Translations under genes and position numbers: made by a program
NCBI RefSeq assembly: GCF_012927185.1
Contig: NZ_JABBGB010000001.1
Coordinates: 1,736,001-1,800,000 of the forward strand
Reading direction: 5' to 3'
DNA length: 64,000 nt
From: Pseudoflavitalea sp. G-6-1-2
GTDB lineage: Bacteria; Bacteroidota; Bacteroidia; Chitinophagales; Chitinophagaceae
Part shown: positions 59,769-64,000 of the stretch, in pieces
Numbering within the stretch: position 1 is the first letter of the stretch
Layout: each line of letters starts with the position of its first letter
The notes under the pieces: model-generated
Seen by the model: only the letters and a program-made list of their open reading frames with translations
Databases searched by the model: none
Told to the model about the DNA's origin: nothing

Positions 59769-61067
59769 TTATCTTTCGTTCTGCGGCATATCCGGGTTGA
59801 ATCTGATCACAACCGCCGGGATCATCATTGTGTATTTCTTGCTGTTGGGCTCCAGCGTATAAGTGGTAGTGCCTACAGTTCTGGTAACGGTTGGTGTTCT
59901 TCCTTCCGGTGCTAGCCTGCGCATATCGAACCACCTGAGCGGAGAGGGAAGAAGTTCTCTTCTTTTTTCATTCAGAATCCAGGTGATCACCTGCTCTGCA
60001 TCTGTTGAACTAAGGTCTGTGTGGCTTCTGTCGCGGTTTTTATTCAGTCTGTTCATGATGTCGAGCGCGGCTGTGAGATCAGGGCTGCTTTTTCTTGCAA
60101 GCGCTTCCGCTTTGATGAGCATCACCTCCGGAACTGTGATGCCGTAGTGTGAACTGAATGCTGCGTAGCCGAGCGCATTTACAAACAGTCTTTTTCTGCT
60201 GTCCGTTGTATTGAACAAGGCCTTTGCATCTGCTGTAAGGTTTGCACTGTAAGGGTGTTCAAACTCCGTTACTGTTTTGAGGTAATAGAATTCCGGGTTG
60301 GCGGGGAAAGCTACTGCTCTGAAGGTTGCAGGAGAATAATCGAGTAAATCACTTTTCAGCGCCAGTGCTGCATCTGCGTTTGCAATTGCCTTTTCGTAAT
60401 TCTTCATGTGAAGGTAGATGCGCGAAAGTGTTGCATGCGCTGCTGCCTTGCTGCCACGAATGCTGAGGGTACTGGTTTTGGGAAGAAGCGGTATTGCCTG
60501 CTCTATATCATTCAGCACTTTGGTGTAACAGTCAGCAACGGTTGAACGGGCAGGAGTTACACCATACATATCTGTTGTTGTTACATAAGGAATGCCGTAA
60601 TCGGTGGCGGCTGTTGCTGCATCATAATGCTTTGCATAAAGTTGAAGCAGCAGAAAATGCATGTAGCCGCGGGTGAGCAATCCTTCTCCCTTCAGTTTTG
60701 TTTTTTCTGTTGCCAGTCCGCCCGTTGAATTTTCTACCTCATTGATCACGAGGTTGGCGTAGTAGATGGCTTTGTATGGCTGCGACCAGAGTGCGGGGTC
60801 TTCCTGCTGATATGGTTGATTCTGCCAGGTATAGACCATTCCCGGAGCGCCTGCCGGAGCTTTGCTGGAAGGAAATTCGAAATTGTCGTTCAGGCAAAGC
60901 ATCGGCCAGCTGATGAATGATGTAACAGCGCTGCTGTTCAGCATCATGTCATAATCTTTGGTGGTGCTTACTGTGATCACGCCGGGTTGCTCCACTTCCA
61001 GGAAATTCTTTTCGCATCCTGCAAGCAGCAAGCCGGAGAGTATGAATAAATAGATGATTCTGTTCAT
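59769..61067 (-). CDS. RagB/SusD-family nutrient-binding lipoprotein
   Basis: A 432-residue outer-membrane lipoprotein. The signal peptide ends in LLAGC with Cys18 as the lipid anchor. The N-terminal NFLEVEQPGVITVSTTKDYD and the TPR-type helices (LTRGYMHFLLLQLYAKHYD, then LSRIYLHMKNYEKAIANADA) are typical of SusD-like proteins. The C-terminal NEKRRELLPSPLRWFDMRRL is the hallmark end motif. It binds the ligand at the surface for import by the adjacent SusC. It is 18 bases after susC in the same operon. Confidence 0.93.
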   Translation of the reverse strand: MNRIIYLFILSGLLLAGCEKNFLEVEQPGVITVSTTKDYDMMLNSSAVTSFISWPMLCLNDNFEFPSSKAPAGAPGMVYTWQNQPYQQEDPALWSQPYKAIYYANLVINEVENSTGGLATEKTKLKGEGLLTRGYMHFLLLQLYAKHYDAATAATDYGIPYVTTTDMYGVTPARSTVADCYTKVLNDIEQAIPLLPKTSTLSIRGSKAAAHATLSRIYLHMKNYEKAIANADAALALKSDLLDYSPATFRAVAFPANPEFYYLKTVTEFEHPYSANLTADAKALFNTTDSRKRLFVNALGYAAFSSHYGITVPEVMLIKAEALARKSSPDLTAALDIMNRLNKNRDRSHTDLSSTDAEQVITWILNEKRRELLPSPLRWFDMRRLAPEGRTPTVTRTVGTTTYTLEPNSKKYTMMIPAVVIRFNPDMPQNER

Positions 61068-61085
61068 GAGAGTGAAATTGATCAG

Positions 61086-64000
61086 TTAGAAATTGGCAAG
61101 TATTCCGAGTGTATAAGTGGTGGTTACTGGCAGTGTTCTTTCTCCGAATTGCAAAATGTGCGCTTCAGGATCGATGCCTTTGCTGTTCTCCACCCATTTC
61201 CATGGATTCCTTACCTGGAAGTTCACTTTAACGCTGTTCATCGGAATCTGACCCAGTTGTTTTTTGGTGAAGAGATAAGACACGGCTACTTCACGCAGCT
61301 TGATGAATGTTGCCGACTGATAATTGATATCGCTCCAATTGTACTGATTGGTCTCATAAGAGTCGAGCAAAGGCACATTGGTGTTTTTTTCGTCTCCCGG
61401 TTTTTTCCATCTGCGGGCTACATCTTTAGGCAGGTTGTTGAAACCTGATCCTCCGAAACTGTTGCTGAAATAATCGTCGGATATGGCGTCGGATTGCATG
61501 TAGTGGCCACCATTGGCAATGAAGAGGAAAGAGAAGTCCCAGCCTTTGTACTGGAAGATATTGCTGAAACCTGCAGTGTATTTGGGAATGATGGAACCGA
61601 TCACTTTGTAATCTTCGAAAGTGAGGTTGTCATAATCAGCTGCCGGAATTTTTACTCTCTTGCCATCGGGCTGAAGATCCCACAACAGGCCATGTCCGTT
61701 TTCGTCCACACCTGCCCATTGCAATGCAAAGAATGTGCGGGCTGCATATCCTGTGAGGTTTTTAGGAGCACCGATCACATTGTTTTTGTTGGTAGTGGAG
61801 AAGCCAACTTTGTTGCTGTTGAAACCGAAATTCACAGCTGTTTGCCAACGGAAATCTTTGGTGTTTACATTGATGGTATTCAATCTCAGCTCAATTCCCT
61901 TATTCAGGATGTCGGATGAGTTGATGGGAACGGTAAAGAATCCTGTAAGTGTTGGGTCGATACCTTCCTGACCAAGCAACTCTGTTGTTTTCTTGTAATA
62001 GAGATCCACTGAACCACTGATTCTGTTTGCAAGCAGACTGAAGTCCAATGCGAGATTGTGCGTAAGTGTAGGTTCCCAACGCAGTTTCTTATTGGCAGGA
62101 CTTCCGATGGAGAGCATAGGAACTCCAAATGTGTAACTTGCACTTGCATAGGCAAGGGTTTTCATAGAAGAGGTAGTGATGTTGGGCACATTGCCTGTGA
62201 GACCCGCTGTGTATCTGATCTGCAGCTGATTGATCCAATCAGGAGTTTTGATGAACTGCTCTTTCAGGATATCCCATTTTACACCTGCAGAGGCAAGAAT
62301 CTGCTTGTTCAATCCGGCAGACGGATCGAACCGGCTGCTCTTATTGATCCTTGCGCTGGTACTGAATGCATACTTTCCTTTGTAGGTGTACGAGCCTGCG
62401 AAATAATAGAAAATGTAACGATCGTCGAGTTTCTTCTTGTTGAAGTAATCAGCCATTCTGAATTGAGAATTGAGGCCGGTTACCGGGTTTTTGTTTCCAG
62501 CTCCGCTCAATGTTGCGTAGTCTACACCGAAGCTCAGGTTGCTTACGGGGTTGTATCCGAACCTGGAATCCATGGTGTTGTCGAACACTGAACGCTGACG
62601 TTCCAGACCGATGTTGAGATCAACACGATGATCGTGGTTGAAAGTGTGGTTCAGATCGAGTTGTGCACGGATATAGTAGTTGGTAGTGGTGCCACGATCT
62701 TCTCTGAGCATGGCCCCTTTGGGAATATTGAAAATCGTGTTGGTGTTTACAATATTGGAGAAGTCGTTGATCAGAGCACGGGCTTCGTATGAATCTTCTT
62801 TGTAGAGATCGCTTTTCAGATCATTTATCTTTTCAGTTTTGTAACTGAGATTGAAAGAGAGCGCTTTGCTGAACTGATAGGTAAGCGTAGATTGAAGGCG
62901 AAGCGTATTGGTGTTAGATGTAAGCTCATAATCCTTGAAATCGTTCAGGGGATAGTAATTCATATCCATGAGCCCTGCCGCGTTCAGCTTGTTGATCATT
63001 TCGTTGCTGAACCTTCTGGGGAGCGCATTTGCGCTGCCGTCTGCTTTGCGCAGTCTCAGATAGGGCAACATTTTCAGTGCCCCCGGAACATCGGAATTGG
63101 ATCCTGCTCCAAATCTTTTCAATGCGGAAATATCCTGATCGTTCACTGTATAGTTGGCGCCGATATTCAGAGTAAGTTTGCTGGTGAGTTTGATCTCAGT
63201 ATTGAAATTGACGTTGCTCTTTTTGAAGTTATCTCCTTTGTAGAGGCCTATTCCTTTCAAAAATGCAAATGATGCGTAGTAGTTGAAACGATCGCTCGGA
63301 GCTGCGCTGATGCTGACTGTATTGTCTGAGCTCCAGGCGCTGTTGAGGTATGTTTTTTCTACTTCTTTGGAGTTGTTGTAGTTGGTGATCTCTTCAATTC
63401 TTTTGTCGCGTTCTTCGGCAGTGATCTTTCCTTCTTCAAAATCGAAGAATGCTCCATAGATATCAGTGTACGAATCGCGGGCATTCAGACCGGTAATTCT
63501 GTTAGGCCAGAAATCCGGGTCAGGATCTGCATAGAATTTGTTTTTTTCATAATCAGCCAGTTCTTTGGAATTCATAAGATTGAGGTAGGATAAGCGGGGT
63601 CTTTCATTCATGTTGAATGAAGAGCGGAAAGTGACTTTAGGATTGAGGGTCTTTCCTTTTTTGGTATTGATCACAATTACACCATTGGTGGCTTTCACGC
63701 CCCAGATGGCTGCTGCGGCTGCATCACGGAGGAGTGTAACGGTTTCAACGTCGTTCGGATTAATGGTAGAGAGCGTTCCTTCGATGGGAAATCCATCAAC
63801 TACTACCAGCGGTTGCTGACTGCCGAAGGTAGATACGCCACGCATGAGAATGGACGGATCTTCCTGCCCTTCCATGCCATTGGCGCTTTTGTTGATCATG
63901 AGGCCGGGTGCCATTCCTTCGAGCAGGTTCAGCAGATCGGGTGAGGTTCTGCGTTCCAGCTCTTTTGAGGTGATGATGGTGAAGGAGCCGGTGGCCCTTT
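61086..64000 (-). CDS. SusC/RagA-family TonB-linked outer-membrane protein (5' end outside window)
   Basis: At least 970 residues of a SusC/RagA-type transporter; the frame stays open to base 64000, so the N-terminus lies outside the window. The first visible residues R-A-T-G-S-F-T-I-I-T and K-E-L-E-R-R are the linker before the plug. The plug has LRDAAAAAIWGVKATNGVIV, a variant of the usual S-I-Y-G-x-R-G-x-N-G-V. The barrel ends in TYTLGILANF with the terminal Phe. It imports a ligand, bound by SusD, with TonB energy. The Met encoded at 63914-63912 is internal and is not the start. Confidence 0.92.
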   Translation of the reverse strand, partial: RATGSFTIITSKELERRTSPDLLNLLEGMAPGLMINKSANGMEGQEDPSILMRGVSTFGSQQPLVVVDGFPIEGTLSTINPNDVETVTLLRDAAAAAIWGVKATNGVIVINTKKGKTLNPKVTFRSSFNMNERPRLSYLNLMNSKELADYEKNKFYADPDPDFWPNRITGLNARDSYTDIYGAFFDFEEGKITAEERDKRIEEITNYNNSKEVEKTYLNSAWSSDNTVSISAAPSDRFNYYASFAFLKGIGLYKGDNFKKSNVNFNTEIKLTSKLTLNIGANYTVNDQDISALKRFGAGSNSDVPGALKMLPYLRLRKADGSANALPRRFSNEMINKLNAAGLMDMNYYPLNDFKDYELTSNTNTLRLQSTLTYQFSKALSFNLSYKTEKINDLKSDLYKEDSYEARALINDFSNIVNTNTIFNIPKGAMLREDRGTTTNYYIRAQLDLNHTFNHDHRVDLNIGLERQRSVFDNTMDSRFGYNPVSNLSFGVDYATLSGAGNKNPVTGLNSQFRMADYFNKKKLDDRYIFYYFAGSYTYKGKYAFSTSARINKSSRFDPSAGLNKQILASAGVKWDILKEQFIKTPDWINQLQIRYTAGLTGNVPNITTSSMKTLAYASASYTFGVPMLSIGSPANKKLRWEPTLTHNLALDFSLLANRISGSVDLYYKKTTELLGQEGIDPTLTGFFTVPINSSDILNKGIELRLNTINVNTKDFRWQTAVNFGFNSNKVGFSTTNKNNVIGAPKNLTGYAARTFFALQWAGVDENGHGLLWDLQPDGKRVKIPAADYDNLTFEDYKVIGSIIPKYTAGFSNIFQYKGWDFSFLFIANGGHYMQSDAISDDYFSNSFGGSGFNNLPKDVARRWKKPGDEKNTNVPLLDSYETNQYNWSDINYQSATFIKLREVAVSYLFTKKQLGQIPMNSVKVNFQVRNPWKWVENSKGIDPEAHILQFGERTLPVTTTYTLGILANF

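Noticed and set aside
63912-63914. Internal ATG as the start of susC
   Set aside because: The frame continues upstream to the window edge with typical SusC linker sequence, so the gene is truncated by the window rather than starting here.

Overview
The window is chromosomal DNA from a member of the Bacteroidota, most likely family Chitinophagaceae (inference). The evidence is a SusC/SusD pair with a TlpA-like partner at the right edge, promoters of the TTTG-N19-21-TAnnTTTG type read by the Bacteroidota sigma factor (perfect in front of the tRNA-Ala gene at 38764-38795), weak Shine-Dalgarno sequences, TPR-membrane-HTH regulators, and Bacteroidota housekeeping families such as a BshB1-type deacetylase, DUF2795 and PckA. 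No insertion sequence, integrase, phage gene, CRISPR array or rRNA was seen. One tRNA (Ala, anticodon GGC) is present.

Layout. 1-5118 is a peptide-export locus: three small precursor peptides with double-glycine (INGG) leaders on the plus strand, facing a minus-strand HlyD / C39-peptidase ABC transporter / XRE-regulator operon. 5119-6037 is gene-poor. 6038-39310 is mostly core genome: Nif3-like protein, zinc-ribbon coiled-coil protein, RecN, FabI, LolD-like ATPase, PduO-type adenosyltransferase, GatC, TrpS, deoxynucleoside kinase, PckA, Xaa-Pro aminopeptidase, PssA, PurS, RsmI, PanE-like reductase, M1 peptidase, RsmG, Tgt, LptF/G permease, citrate synthase, YceI and tRNA-Ala. Embedded in it is a toxin-antitoxin-like pair (14055-15185: GNAT-fold protein plus HigA-like HTH protein) whose promoter region carries two perfect 21-bp palindromes. 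39311-58216 is accessory: an efflux pump, two AraC regulators, an exported superoxide dismutase, a flavin monooxygenase, two tandem alpha/beta hydrolases, the BshB1-like deacetylase, a TonB siderophore-type receptor with a direct repeat upstream, an exported methyltransferase and a methionine gamma-lyase-like enzyme beside an Lrp regulator. 58217-64000 is a SusC-SusD-TlpA operon whose susC runs off the window.

How the parts work together (inference). The three peptides would be made with INGG leaders, cleaved and exported by the C39 transporter with its HlyD adaptor, and so act as bacteriocin-like or signalling peptides. Peptides 1 and 3 share a promoter and 5' leader. No immunity gene, modification enzyme or TolC was found in the window, so the locus either continues to the left or relies on genes elsewhere.

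The items most worth checking are the cysteine-free peptide family and its shared promoter, the GNAT/HTH pair with tandem operators, a response regulator gene bracketed by a 21-bp repeat, a Tgt enzyme lacking the usual three zinc-binding cysteines, and the direct repeat in front of the TonB receptor.
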